Positions 51,523 through 62,545 of a stretch of 64,000 bases of DNA are shown here, piece after piece. Origin of the DNA: Trichomonas vaginalis G3 (taxonomy: Eukaryota > Parabasalia > Trichomonadida > Trichomonadidae). A model generated the notes under the pieces. That model was not told where the DNA came from. It did no database searches and saw only the letters and a list, made by a program, of their open reading frames with translations. A program made the position numbers and the translations under genes. Location of the stretch: contig NC_067207.1 of NCBI RefSeq assembly GCF_026262505.1, forward strand, positions 7,138,252 through 7,202,251, given 5' to 3'. The first letter of the stretch is position 1, and the number at the start of each line of letters is the position of its first letter.

Positions 51523-52645
51523 AAAATTACCCCTACTCGACAAAATTTTGAAAAGTTTATTTAACCGCAGATGTGCATATCTATTGAATTCAAAGAGTTC
51601 CATTTAAGCTAATTCGAATATCTAATTTGAAAATTCTTTGAAAGATATATAAAGCAGTTCTATTTGGTGAAAAAGTGAAATTTTAATCGCCTAGGATTTT
51701 TTTGAAATCATAGATATGATAAATCTTGCATAAGGTTTGAGACGTATTCCAAATGTTAAAGAATCTTTTGCTAGTATTCAAATTTTCAGAGTTTTTTTAA
51801 CAATTTTGTATACTTTTTTACGGGTGCTGTTGCCACAAAAAAGTATATAAAATTGAAATTATCTTGATTATGATTATTTTTGCTTCTAATCATTAACAAC
51901 ATTTGAATTGAAAATAATCGTAATATACAAGCTATTCGACTCTTACAGACATGAATACGAACAAGCTATTTGTACCCATATTCTCAGATTCATATAAGAG
52001 GCGTAAGATATGAATTCTCGGCTCTAACTCCTATTCTGTAAAATAATATAATTTGGAAATCTTGGAAATATGATGATTCTTAAGGATTGAATTTGCGAAT
52101 GATTAAAGAAATTGTTTGCATCAATATGAAATTTGAACAAACAGATCTACAACAATAAAGAAACACACCAACTTCTTCTCACACGTTGTAGAAATATCAA
52201 TGAAAAATAAATAAACATGGAGAAACAGCTCATTATATTACAACATCATTGTCAATTATTGAATATAAAAATCACAAAAATTTCCCAAATAAACTGATAA
52301 ACTATAAAACTTTCAAAGTTATGTTTACTTAAGGCCAAATATAAAGGGATTCTACTACGAAAGTAACTAATTAATGAAATCAGTCAGGTGATATAGAATT
52401 TTACTAACTATATTCATAATTTGTCTTCTGGAAGACGAAGCCTTAATCATTAAACAGTATTAGGACAAAATAAATCTTTTATTCTGCATGGTTTATTGTT
52501 ACAAATTCATTTGATGGAATAATTTGTCGAAAATTAATAGATGAGACAGAGTGAATTTAGTAATGATTTGCTTTAATATCATATTGTTAATGTGTAATAT
52601 GTTAATAAACAATAAATCCAAATAGTACGTTTATATCTTCAGAAA
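51523..52645. other. Intergenic, 1.1 kb, no gene seen
   Basis: AT-rich spacer. No open frame, RNA or repeat could be supported. AGTACGTTT lies 21 bases before the next start codon. Confidence 0.45.
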
Positions 52646-53926
52646 ATGTCTGTTCGAGAGAAACCAGCAGCAAACAGGTATCTTCTAATGAAGGAGCAAG
52701 AAGACGCCTATAGCAAACATATGAAAGCCCTTGCTGATGCTCGTCCTACAATTAATACAACTCAGCCTCCATTATCAGGAAGATTACGAGAATTACAAAA
52801 GAAAAATGCAGAAAATCGCCGCCGAATGATCCAAGGAATGGAAAAGAAAGAAAAAATGCTCGATAGAACACAAAACAAAACAAGAACCCCCAAGAAATTT
52901 GAAATTCGACCACAAACTGCAAGACCAAAGCAAGATATTTACGATGATATTGACTTGTTTAAGCAAGATACAGATAAATATAAAGCTCCAACATCTAGAA
53001 TCCCTCTTATTCGACAGCCAGATTATACTTCTTCTTCAGATGAAATCAAAGATCCATCATCTTTTGATAGCGACATTTCAGATAGTGAGGGCATTGATAT
53101 GGGATCCTCCGAAAACTATTACTATAAGCCAGAGCATGAATCAGAAAATATTAGATTTGGATATGGAAAGAACTTTGTTGAAACTGATTCTACAACCGAA
53201 TCAACATCGTTAATTTCGACTTCTAATTCAAGTAAAAAGCATAAATCTTCAAGTACAGCAGCTAGAACCGAATCTTCAACTGGTCCCAAGAAAGAACGCG
53301 TTCCTCTTGTTAAATCCTCACATCCTACAGATGCCGAAACATTCCTTACATCTACAGATGTAGATGACCCATATAAACAGAGATCTGGCAGAGAATCAGG
53401 CAGAAAATCCAACATTGCACAGCCATCAGAGCCAAAGAAGCCAGAGAACTCAACATCATTGTCAGCTGTTATCAGATCCAAGCTCGATTCAGATAACCAG
53501 GCCAGAGATATCAAACCACCAGAAGAAAAGAAAGAAGAAGAGAAAAAGGCCGAAGAAAAGAAAGAAGAAGAGAAACTAAGTTCTTCAAAGTCAGATAAAA
53601 AGAAGAAGAGCTCATCAAGTTCTTCTTCCAGCTCTTCTTCAATCAGCTCTCCAAGTTCTTCCAAACTCTCCAGTTCATCTAAACACAACGAAAAAGCTAA
53701 AGAAGAACCAGAGAAAGAGAAATCTCCTGAAGAGAAGCATGAAGAAGATCTGTTTTCTTCGGATTTCGGTGATTCTGACTCTGATTCTGCTTCTTCAAAG
53801 AAATCAGGCAAACAAAGTGAAACTCCAAAGGAAGAAGAAAAGAAAGAACCAAGTCCAGAGAAAAAGAAGTCTGCTAGTGGAGATAATTTCGAATCAGATG
53901 ATGATCTTGAACTTCCTGATTTCTAA
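52646..53926 (+). CDS. Disordered Ser/Lys/Glu-rich protein, 426 residues
   Basis: Intact frame MSVREKPAANRYLLMKEQED. N-terminal 80 residues form a basic helix (LRELQKKNAENRRRMIQ); RPQTARP follows. The remainder is low-complexity: poly-Ser (about 315-345), KKEEEKKAEEKKEE repeats, DDDLELPDF at the end. The style resembles ciliary/cytoskeletal disordered proteins. No family assignment. Confidence 0.6.
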   Translation: MSVREKPAANRYLLMKEQEDAYSKHMKALADARPTINTTQPPLSGRLRELQKKNAENRRRMIQGMEKKEKMLDRTQNKTRTPKKFEIRPQTARPKQDIYDDIDLFKQDTDKYKAPTSRIPLIRQPDYTSSSDEIKDPSSFDSDISDSEGIDMGSSENYYYKPEHESENIRFGYGKNFVETDSTTESTSLISTSNSSKKHKSSSTAARTESSTGPKKERVPLVKSSHPTDAETFLTSTDVDDPYKQRSGRESGRKSNIAQPSEPKKPENSTSLSAVIRSKLDSDNQARDIKPPEEKKEEEKKAEEKKEEEKLSSSKSDKKKKSSSSSSSSSSSISSPSSSKLSSSSKHNEKAKEEPEKEKSPEEKHEEDLFSSDFGDSDSDSASSKKSGKQSETPKEEEKKEPSPEKKKSASGDNFESDDDLELPDF

Positions 53927-54124
53927 TGTCTTTTGTACTTAAATTGTAGTTCTTGTTTATTAAATAAAATCATATCATCTACGATATTAAAATAACTATT
54001 CACGATTTTTAAAAATAACAACAAGAATAAATCATAGAAGTCGCTCATTCAGCAATTATATAACAATTATTACGCGCTGCGCAAATAGTTATAGATGTTC
54101 AATTGTTTCTTTATTATTATAATT

Positions 54125-54300
54125 TTACTGCAAGATGATGATCGTTCTCTCCAATTTTATCTTTTTCAATTATATTTGTGCCTTGTGAAATAAGATGTTC
54201 GGCTGTATTATTATATGCTACAAAATGAAAATCTGTTTCTTCAAATCTATATTTTCAAATATCGATATTTATACCAATTGAAATGCGTATTTGCAAAGGT
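54125..54300 (-). pseudogene. Ankyrin-repeat relic
   Basis: On the minus strand, frames broken by a stop encode ETDFHFVAYNNTAEHLISQG and TNIIEKDKIGENDHHLA, degenerate forms of the ETALHIAA...LISHGANINEKDK unit. About one and a half repeats remain. Confidence 0.65.
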
Positions 54301-54494
54301 ATGATATACCATACGTTGATGAACATGTTTTGCTAATATCATTTGAAAGCACAAAATTTATCCCATATAATTTTTATGAATGGAATTAGTGAGTAGTCCC
54401 AATTTAGTTAACTAAAACATTTACTAAAGCTCTCATACAATATTTATAACCTTACTTACAATAAACTATTACATGATTGTTTGAAAGACTTTAA

Positions 54495-54700
54495 GGGTGT
54501 ACTTACCACTTTCTGGAATTCTCTCAATTTTTTTTGACATACAGGCTTTCTATCCCAATATTAAATGTTAATATTTTTGGTCAGGAGATAGTAAATATGA
54601 ATCACCATATTGTACCTAATATGGATGCTATACTTTTCTGCTATTAAAATATAGACACGCCGATTTTCAAAGAGCATGTCAGAAAGTGGTAAGTCCACCT
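54495..54700. mobile_element. TTAA-flanked MITE, 206 bp
   Basis: TTAA at 54491-54494 and 54701-54704. Ends GGGTGTACTTACCACTTTCT and, inverted, AGGTGGACTTACCACTTTCT: 18 of 20 match. Shares CTATACTTTTYTGYTATTAAAA with the remnants at 39.4 and 59.7 kb. Confidence 0.82.
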
Positions 54701-54733
54701 TTAATTAGAAAATATAAAATATAAAATGCTTAT

Positions 54734-55915
54734 TTACAAATAAACATAGAGAATATATGAAACAATTAATATTATCAGAGCAGGAAGAACAGTCAGCCAC
54801 TTTGATTGGTAAGTTTTGAGCACAAGTTTGCATGTGTTTGTGCAGATTTTGACTTCTTCTTCTGGAGGAGGGAATTCGACTCTCCAAAGACTTCTTGGAA
54901 GCTCCATTTTTGTTTCCTGAGTCAAAGTAATCTTGCCTGACTGCAAAAGTTTGTTTATACGAATAAGTTGACGCAAAAGTGGTTTCAATTGAGTTGTCAT
55001 GATTCCTTTTCTCTCAATATCGACCAAAAGGTTGTTAGAAGCAGCAACACAGTACGGATGCATCGAAATCCATGTGGAAACGCAAGAAGGGAAGTGAGTG
55101 TGGTGTCCCAAAATTTCTTCAAGAATCTTGAAGGCGCATTTGCGTCCTTTTCGGTTTTCCATGACGCAATATGGCAGCATTCTTCTGAAATATAGATGGG
55201 ATGCATTGCTTTCTGCAATATGAGGGATTAATCTTGGTAATATAAATTGACATAAGTTTTTGATATCAACTGGAGCGTTGCCGTAAGCGAAAGCAAAAAT
55301 AGTTTCGTATTTGTCGCTATCTAATGATGGTATTTCAATATCTGACCATGATTTGCAAAGTGGTTCTAATAAAAGTATAATTCCTTGAAGTTTGACACGG
55401 TCTTTGTAATACTGAGGTATCATAAGTTTATCGTTCCATAATGTAGCAGCTAAAACAGGATCGTTTTCCATTATTTGTCCGATAAGCCATAAATAGATGT
55501 CAAAACTAGGCATTGCCTTGATTTCATTAAATAATTTTGAATTGCTGCGAAGGGCTAATGAAAGTACAAATAAACTATCGATATTTGTGAAATCTAAATT
55601 TTCAATGTTCATTAATATTCCAAATGCACGCGATTGGTAATCGGCTGTCTTGCTGTATAATTTAGCTTTGACTAGTTCGTCAACACTAAGAAGATTTAAT
55701 GGGAAATTTAAAAATGTATCGAAAGAACCTATATAATCCGATTCTATATCAGTTACTCCTGCGATGTATTCACGTTGCCATCTCATATCAGGAATAGCAT
55801 CTTTGTATTCTGTTGAGACATTATGAATCCATGTATCAGGATCATCAACAATCATAAAGGTACCCCCACTGTTTAACCTTAAATTTTCGTGAATTAAGGG
55901 CGTATTTAAACGCAT
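54734..55915 (-). CDS. Tail-anchored helical protein, 393 residues, unknown
   Basis: Frame from ATG at 55915 (a second in-frame ATG at 55855, MIVDDPDTWIHNV, may be the true start). Alpha-helical throughout, like an ARM/HEAT solenoid (PLLRQLIRINKLLQSG), ending in a single hydrophobic segment WLTVLPALIILIVSYILYVY at the extreme C terminus, so probably tail-anchored in the ER or another membrane. Family not recognised. Confidence 0.68.
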   Translation of the reverse strand: MRLNTPLIHENLRLNSGGTFMIVDDPDTWIHNVSTEYKDAIPDMRWQREYIAGVTDIESDYIGSFDTFLNFPLNLLSVDELVKAKLYSKTADYQSRAFGILMNIENLDFTNIDSLFVLSLALRSNSKLFNEIKAMPSFDIYLWLIGQIMENDPVLAATLWNDKLMIPQYYKDRVKLQGIILLLEPLCKSWSDIEIPSLDSDKYETIFAFAYGNAPVDIKNLCQFILPRLIPHIAESNASHLYFRRMLPYCVMENRKGRKCAFKILEEILGHHTHFPSCVSTWISMHPYCVAASNNLLVDIERKGIMTTQLKPLLRQLIRINKLLQSGKITLTQETKMELPRSLWRVEFPPPEEEVKICTNTCKLVLKTYQSKWLTVLPALIILIVSYILYVYL

Positions 55916-55927
55916 ATAAGTCCAGCT

Positions 55928-56059
55928 ATGTCGGATGACAAATTAAAAGCATACATTGATATGTTTGTACAGGATGAGAATAATATTTTCACCGATACAT
56001 ATTTTGATTATCCTGAAAAAAGTTTGAAGATATTTCGAATTAAAAATCAAAGTTGTTAA
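55928..56059 (+). CDS. Possible 43-residue protein, divergent from the tail-anchored gene
   Basis: ATG at 55928, stop at 56057-56059, product MSDDKLKAYIDMFVQDENNI onward, acidic and hydrophilic. It starts 12 bases from the divergent gene at 55915. The composition is more protein-like than neighbouring spacer, but it is short and may be a truncated gene. Confidence 0.3.
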   Translation: MSDDKLKAYIDMFVQDENNIFTDTYFDYPEKSLKIFRIKNQSC

Positions 56060-57309
56060 TTCAAGGTTATACTTTAACAGTCAAATATGTACGTAAAAAT
56101 AATCGATTTCCTACCAGAAAACTCATATGTTAAATTGTTAAATTTCAATGCTCAAAAACTGTTAATAAAAAATACTTGCTAATCTAAGAATGAACTCGGA
56201 TAGTCATGTGTAAAAACATATTCAATTATAAAAGATTTTCGTCTGTATCATTTTGAGATACGAAATGTATTTCTATCATAAAGTTCAAAATGAGGTCTAA
56301 TATAACTCAAACAATAAATTATATGGAAAATTCTTATTGAATCAACTATTAATTTTCAGAGATTTATATAATAATTTAATTCAATATTTCAACTTTTTGT
56401 ACATTGAACTCTTAGAGTGATTAAAATTGCTTCTAAAATAAAAGAAATAATATTATTAATAATAAAACAAACAAAATCAAAGCATTTCCTCGAGATTTCT
56501 CTTGATGCAGAAAAGAAGACATCTTCTTAAGTTTAAACTGATTTCAAAACACTGGAGAGTGTCTTCTCAAGCGGAAATTAATGAAATTTAATGTTTTTTA
56601 TTTGTATGTTCGTTTTAAAAAAGAAAAAAATGTGTTTTCTAGGGATCGAACTTGGGTCTTCAAAAAAATTAATAAAATTATAAATTCAAGATAGATAAAG
56701 TATTAATAACTAAAAGTAAAATGAAAAACAATTGCCGATTTATTTTTTCGCTTTGGTGGATTTTTAATTCAAAAATTGTAAAATACAAAAAATAATATAA
56801 TATTTATTCAAATTTTGATTGTTCTTTATCTCAAGATGATACAGACGAATTTTTGATTACTCAACGCATAATATCTTATAATGATCTATATAATCTAAAG
56901 CCTTAAAACCAAGTCGAAATTATTAACAGTTTTAGAGTGGGGGTACCTTTACAATCATTATATTTTTATGACTTGAAAGTGTATATTTTTATTTGTGTCG
57001 TAATGGAGGACTATGCTGTATAATTGTTTGTGGATTCTAAACAAAATGATAAAAATTTAGAATCTAATTCTGTGAATATAAACATGTACATGCCTAACAC
57101 ATACATGAACAAAAAGATTCATAAGCAAAAATACTATAATATGAGAAGATTTTATGATAAACAAACAATTTATTTCTATAAACATTGGAAAGTAAAAGAA
57201 AGAATAGTGCAAAATGGTTATATAGCTCGAGTGACTAATATTATATCATAGATTACAACAAAATTAAAAATTCATTTCAAATAAGAACTTTTTCCAATCA
57301 TTTTCCTTC
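56060..57309. other. Intergenic, 1.25 kb, weak signals only
   Basis: GAAGACA/TGTCTTC inverted pair near 56515-56575, and on the minus strand a B-box-like AAGTTCGATCCC near 56645 with no A-box. A 75-codon open frame at 57024 has the composition of noncoding DNA. Nothing firm. Confidence 0.35.
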
Positions 57310-58539
57310 TTATTGAAATGCTTTAGGTAATCTTTCGTACTTCTGAGGGCTGTGAACATAAATCATAGCCAATGAAAAAACAATTTGAGAAGTAATGATC
57401 AGGAAAGATGATTGATAATGTGGGAATGCATTACAGTAGAAAATACCAATTATTGATGATATTAAAGCAACAAATGACCATAAAATTATGAAAATTAAAT
57501 CAAAAACAATAAAATATTTGTTTTCTGACTCAGATAATATATAAATATAGCAAATTAGGCTAAGCAATATAATAGAAACCATTAAATTATTAACTAAAAA
57601 TAAATTTGATTTTGAATTAACAGAAAAATCAAAAACAATCTGGCCAAACATCTGAAATACTTGAATAAATGAAGTTAATAACGATACTGATATTACTATT
57701 ATATTGAAATTTCGTGGAATAATTGAAAACTTGTGTGAAAGTATTTTTTGTAAGGAAATTTGGTAAAAGATAGCAAAGAATACGAAATAGCAAATCAAAT
57801 CGATGTAATGTGCAATATTTTCGCTAATAAAATGTAAAATAGCGTTGGTAAGTAATAAAATTGATACTCCGAGGTAAAACATTATTGTATCTTTCGAATT
57901 ATCACGTGCTTTCCATGAAATTTTTGAAAATATTGTGACTAAAACGTAAATTGTGAATCCGAAAAGGATCAATTTAATTGTAAATGACATTTTTGATAGA
58001 TCAGAGTTAATGTAATTATATTGTACAAGGATATTACTTAGATCACGAATATTTCCTCCTAGAGAAAGATTAATATCTAATCTATCATATCCATTGATCC
58101 TTTGATTGTATATTTCATTGCTATTTGAATCTGATTTGGTTTCGAGGAACTCTAAATTGAAATTGTTATCAAATGTATCAGTTGTGACTAAACTGCCATT
58201 TTTGTATTGTGAAATCGTAATGATCGCTTTGTATGCACGATTTAATGTTTCAGAAACATCATTTCTTAATAATTTAAAAGTAATACGCATATTTTTGTTT
58301 GCATTTGTTAAATTATTAACATAAATCATTGTGTTAAGATACTGAGCAGAATAAATGAATTTTATAGGATACATTTGTGATTTTTCAATGGTATAGCTTC
58401 CAGAATTTTTAATAACGTAAAAGAAAGCAGAAATCAAGATTAGGGACATTAAAACCTCGACGACAATGTTAAATTGCAATCCGTTTTTGTTGTTTGAATT
58501 TGAACTTTCTTTAATCGGTTGAGATTGCTCAGATATCAT
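57310..58539 (-). CDS. GOLD-domain-like seven-helix membrane protein (TMEM181/Wntless-like)
   Basis: 409-residue frame. A first hydrophobic segment (VVEVLMSLILISAFFYVI), a beta-rich lumenal region (about 45-190) and seven hydrophobic segments (about 190-395). This layout is that of the TMEM181/Wntless/GPR180 group. No sequence signature is certain. Probably in the secretory pathway. CGCCGATAG just upstream resembles a trichomonad promoter motif. Confidence 0.5.
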   Translation of the reverse strand: MISEQSQPIKESSNSNNKNGLQFNIVVEVLMSLILISAFFYVIKNSGSYTIEKSQMYPIKFIYSAQYLNTMIYVNNLTNANKNMRITFKLLRNDVSETLNRAYKAIITISQYKNGSLVTTDTFDNNFNLEFLETKSDSNSNEIYNQRINGYDRLDINLSLGGNIRDLSNILVQYNYINSDLSKMSFTIKLILFGFTIYVLVTIFSKISWKARDNSKDTIMFYLGVSILLLTNAILHFISENIAHYIDLICYFVFFAIFYQISLQKILSHKFSIIPRNFNIIVISVSLLTSFIQVFQMFGQIVFDFSVNSKSNLFLVNNLMVSIILLSLICYIYILSESENKYFIVFDLIFIILWSFVALISSIIGIFYCNAFPHYQSSFLIITSQIVFSLAMIYVHSPQKYERLPKAFQ

Positions 58540-59119
58540 TTTCAGTCAATTCTATCGGCGTGGAGCGCCAATAAAATTAAGAAATTATATAATCAATAAA
58601 AACTCATGAAAAACTTATTGTTTGGTTATTATAATCAAAATTCATCACGTATTCTTTTCTGAACAAATGACGATAAAATTTTCGAAAAACTTCAGAGAGA
58701 TTGAAAGAGCTCATATCATATAATTAATTATATTTATTTGACCGAAAGTGGCGTGCTTGCACGAAGGACAAACGAAGCCACCTGAGGTCCGAAATTATAT
58801 TTGATCAAAGGAATGTAGTAAATATTTCTATATATATATCGTCACACTACAGATCACCAAACTATATTCAACTCAATCGGACAAAAAATCACATGATATG
58901 CTTATTGGTTCAAGGATGAATTTCAAAAAGCAATGTCATTACTGTTAAACATATATGCACAACCACCTAAAATCATTACTGTTAAACATATAAATGCATT
59001 CAAAAATAGTCATTTTTCAGATTCTTAAGAATTGCCAAAATGACCTCAGAATTGCCAAGTCTGTATCTTTAATTCAACCTTTTTAGGGTTGCTAATTTGG
59101 ATGATCTTTTTGGATGAAA
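58540..59119. other. Intergenic, no gene seen
   Basis: AT-rich spacer with a short TATATATA run near 58835 and two copies of TCATTACTGTTAAACATAT near 58940 and 58975. Nothing else supported. Confidence 0.45.
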
Positions 59120-59309
59120 GAAGCAAACGATTTTAAATTTTGTCAAATGACATATTTGACATTTCTACATGTTCTTTCTTTTCTCAAATGCATTCAATAA
59201 TTAGAGAATATTCAGAAGCAAACGATTTTAAATTTTGTCAAATGACATATTTGACATTTCTACATGTTCTTTCTTTTCTTAATTGCATCAAGAGAATATG
59301 ATTTCTCGT
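59120..59309 (+). repeat. 95-bp tandem duplication at the 5' end of a secreted-protein gene
   Basis: GAAGCAAACGATTTTAAATT recurs at 59120 and 59215. The first about 70 bases are identical, then diverge. The second copy contains the ATG and signal peptide of the gene at 59264; the first has an ATG in a frame that stops after 11 codons. Confidence 0.85.
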
Positions 59310-59602
59310 TTTACCATAGAAATTTACGTTCCTGGCAACTAGAGGACAGTCGTGTTCTAGTTCTTCATGAAGCCCAGCCGTACTGTTCTAGAAATCCTTG
59401 TCCAAGGGTTTTACTTTCTCCTAAAGTCTATGCCTTCATTAAATCTGGTTCCAAACAAATTGATTTTAATGCATCTTCAGGCAAAATAAAACTTGCAGAT
59501 GGAAGAACTGCTTATGTTGGAAATGACCAATATTTGCGCATAGTTGGAAAAGATGTTTCTACAACAGAAGTATATAAATTAAATGATAATATTTATAGGT
59601 AA
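59264..59602 (+). CDS. Small secreted protein, 112 residues, unknown
   Basis: MFFLFLIASREYDFSFYHRN: the first nine residues form a minimal signal peptide. The rest contains two Cys in YCSRNPCPR and a beta-rich region (GKIKLADGRTAYVGNDQYLR). The start lies in a 95-bp tandem duplication. Family not recognised. Confidence 0.55.
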   Translation: MFFLFLIASREYDFSFYHRNLRSWQLEDSRVLVLHEAQPYCSRNPCPRVLLSPKVYAFIKSGSKQIDFNASSGKIKLADGRTAYVGNDQYLRIVGKDVSTTEVYKLNDNIYR

Positions 59603-59689
59603 CGTGGGTTATTAAACTTTTCCGCTTAATCAACTTTGGCTTTTACTTTTTTTTTAATGAAAAAGAGTTTGTGTTGGTTGCAAATCACA

Positions 59690-59817
59690 CAATCACTGCC
59701 ATTCTTTATGGTTTACAAAATGTTTTAGTATCAAATAAGGATGTTATACTTTTTTGTTATTAAAATCATACGTTTACTGATGACATGAGAAGATGTGACA
59801 AAGTGGTAGGTGCCCCA
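59690..59817. mobile_element. 5'-truncated TTAA-type MITE
   Basis: GTATCAAATAAGGATGTTATACTTTT and the right end CAAAGTGGTAGGTGCCCCA-TTAA (59818-59821) match the right half of the 54495-54700 element. The left end is absent. Confidence 0.55.
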
Positions 59818-60073
59818 TTAACCATAAAGAAAGGGGGGAAAAAAAAGATAATGCCTGAAATTGGTAAGTGGACTCTTGAAATTTACGAACACACCTTAAA
59901 ATAAAAATTTCGAATATAGAACATATACACAATTTACATAATATTGCTTCTCTCAAAACAATTAGAATTTTGACTGAAAATGTGGTTGTTAATGACATCT
60001 AGTTTCGAGTAGTAATATCCATTATATAAATATTGTTTTCTAAAGAATTCTGCGCACGTTTGGAAATTTAATA

Positions 60074-60997
60074 ATGTTATCGAATTACGAAAGATTAGAG
60101 AAGCTTGGAGAAGGAACATATGGCGCAGTTTATAAAGCACGCAATAAAACAACAGGGGAAATACTTGCAATGAAAGTAATTCATCTCGAACAGGAAGAAG
60201 AAGGCATTCCACCAACTTCAGTAAGAGAGAATTCGATTTTAAGTGAATTATCACATCCAAATGTTGTTTCTGTGAAGGAAGTAATCAATACTCCTTTCTC
60301 TTTAATATTAATTATGGAATATTTAGATAAAGATCTCAAGAATTACTTAGCAACTCAGCATGGGCCAATCAATCCTATGCTCATTAAGTCATATGCATAC
60401 CAAATACTAGCCGGTCTTTCATATTGCCATTGCCAAGGAATCATTCATAGAGATATGAAGCCACAGAACTTGCTGTTGAACCGCGGCGGTTTCATAAAAC
60501 TATGTGATTTTGGCCTTGCAAGACCTATTTCACTACCAATGCGAGCTTATACAAAAGATGTAATTACACTCTGGTATCGAGCACCAGAAATCCTTCTTGA
60601 CGCTCCTGCTTATGATCTTTCTGTTGATGTATGGAGTGTAGGCTGCATCATTGCAGAAATGATGAATAGAACTCCATTATTCCCCGGAGATTCTGAAATT
60701 GATCAGTTATATACAATATTTAAAATATTAGGCACACCAACAGAATCAGAATGGCCAGGAGTTTCTCAATTCCCTAACTACTCAGCAGAATTTCCAAAAT
60801 GGCTGAAATTAGATCTTTCAGAAAAAATCCAGACAAATGACCAATTAGCTCTTGATTTGATTTCAAAGATGCTTCAGTATGATCCAGTCAAGAGAATCAC
60901 TGCTAAAGATGCTCTTGACCACCCGTATTTCGCTGATCTCAGCCAACAAATCAAAGATACTTGTCGCCCAATGGAAATTGATTCGATTGATGCATAA
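60074..60997 (+). CDS. Cyclin-dependent kinase (CDK1/2/5-like)
   Basis: 307 residues, the size of a bare CDK. GEGTYGAVY glycine loop with the Thr/Tyr inhibitory sites, AMKVI lysine, PPTSVREN in place of PSTAIRE, HRDMKPQNLL catalytic loop, DFGLARP, activation threonine in YTKDVITLWYRAPE, and DVWSVGCIIAEMM. All catalytic residues present, so probably active with a cyclin. Cell-cycle or transcription role not decidable from sequence. GCGCACGTTT lies 21-30 bases upstream. Confidence 0.96.
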   Translation: MLSNYERLEKLGEGTYGAVYKARNKTTGEILAMKVIHLEQEEEGIPPTSVRENSILSELSHPNVVSVKEVINTPFSLILIMEYLDKDLKNYLATQHGPINPMLIKSYAYQILAGLSYCHCQGIIHRDMKPQNLLLNRGGFIKLCDFGLARPISLPMRAYTKDVITLWYRAPEILLDAPAYDLSVDVWSVGCIIAEMMNRTPLFPGDSEIDQLYTIFKILGTPTESEWPGVSQFPNYSAEFPKWLKLDLSEKIQTNDQLALDLISKMLQYDPVKRITAKDALDHPYFADLSQQIKDTCRPMEIDSIDA

Positions 60998-61142
60998 TTA
61001 TTCATTTAAATGTTTATAATATATTAATAAAAGTTTCATTTTTACAATTACATCATTTTAATGTGTCACATCATACACTTTCCATTAATGAATAAATGTA
61101 AATGAAAATTCAAGGAAAATTTCGAATAAACTTGATGGAATT

Positions 61143-62117
61143 TCAAAATATATCGAAATCTTTAAAATTAGAAGGTGACTTGTTCCGACCATATCCTTTT
61201 GAACTTCCTATAGCATCAAAACTTATCAGAAGTCTTATCATATCATATGATAAGTTCCATATTGCATGATCAAGAATAGTTAGTCCTTTTTTATCTATCG
61301 CATTGATAGATATTCCGTATTTAATGAGAAATTTTGTCATATCAGAGAAATTACGGTATACTGCATAGAAAAGTAAAGTTTCTCCATATTTATTTACTAC
61401 ATTGATATCTACACCATTCTTGATAAAGCCTTTAACTGCTTTGATATTATTAGATTCTAATGCATAATGAATGGGAAGCAGTCCATTGTTTTCTTTTAAA
61501 TTCAATGCAGCACCATAAGTAATAAGAAGTTTTATTATCTCTTTATTACCTGCATAAAAAATAGCAGAACATCCATCTTTATTTTTTAAATTAACATATG
61601 CACCATGTGCCAAAAGTACTTCAGCAACATCTCGGTTGCAGTTTTGAATTGCATAATGTAGCGCTGTGTTCCCTTCTTGATCTTGTGAGTTGATTGAAAC
61701 GCCATGGGAGACTAAATATTCTGCAATTTCATTACTATCATTAATAGCAGTATAATATAGAGCTGTTTGTCCATTAACATTTTTTGCATTTATATCAGCA
61801 CCATTAGATACGAGAAGCTCCACTATCTCTTTACAATTTTTCCCTGCTGCATAATGAAGAGCGGTTTGCTGATAAATATCTTGAGAGTTTAAATATGCAC
61901 CATATTTAATAAGAATTTCAACAGCATCAGTACATTTATTTTCAGCAGCATAGTGAAGAGTTGTTTTTCCATGAATGTCTTTCTCATAAATATCTACATT
62001 ATTTTCAAGAAGTTTCCTTAACATTTCTATATCATTTGACTCTGCTGCTTCACGCAAACGTGTTTTCTTTGTTATATAAATACCATGACACGAATGATAA
62101 TAATTAAGGATGGGCAC
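61143..62117 (-). CDS. Ankyrin-repeat protein, 324 residues
   Basis: Starts MPILNYYHSCHGIYITKKTR; then about eight 33-residue ankyrin repeats (GKTTLHYAAENKCTDAVEIL, NTALHYAIQNCNRDVAEVL) and a divergent last one. No DUF3447 part, unlike the ankyrin gene at 20.9-25.1 kb; possibly 5'-truncated. Protein-binding scaffold presumed. Confidence 0.85.
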   Translation of the reverse strand: MPILNYYHSCHGIYITKKTRLREAAESNDIEMLRKLLENNVDIYEKDIHGKTTLHYAAENKCTDAVEILIKYGAYLNSQDIYQQTALHYAAGKNCKEIVELLVSNGADINAKNVNGQTALYYTAINDSNEIAEYLVSHGVSINSQDQEGNTALHYAIQNCNRDVAEVLLAHGAYVNLKNKDGCSAIFYAGNKEIIKLLITYGAALNLKENNGLLPIHYALESNNIKAVKGFIKNGVDINVVNKYGETLLFYAVYRNFSDMTKFLIKYGISINAIDKKGLTILDHAIWNLSYDMIRLLISFDAIGSSKGYGRNKSPSNFKDFDIF

Positions 62118-62545
62118 TCATAGGCTCCTGACAGCATAAAAATGTTATTATCTCACAATATAAAAGGAATCATAGGAATCTACAACTATATCTATATTGT
62201 TGGAAGACTTCTTAATGTATCATGCATATAAGTTATATCAATAACTCCATTATGTTATATGATTGTAATCATATTTTCGTTTCATGTTCAAAAACATTAA
62301 AATCATACTAACTATATGAGTATTATATTTAGGAAGCTGATATATAGATATGATAAAATGCTAGGTTTTGTGATTAAGAATATATACTTATCTTTTAGAA
62401 AATAATACTTTTATAAAAAATTATATCTTATATAATCTAAAAATTTTGGACAATTAAAAAACATTAATTAAAAATAGAAGGTGAAAGTGTTTATTCAAAG
62501 AAGGTGCAAGATTATGATGTTTTGAGGGTGAAATAAATTTAATAA
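62118..62545. other. Intergenic, no gene seen
   Basis: AT-rich spacer between the ankyrin gene start and the 3' end of the transposase. I looked for a terminal repeat of the transposon here and found none. Confidence 0.4.

Noticed and set aside
56640-56680. B-box-like AAGTTCGATCCC on the minus strand
   Set aside because: No A-box or acceptor stem nearby.
57024-57251. 75-codon open frame
   Set aside because: No homology or coding bias; random frame in AT-rich spacer.
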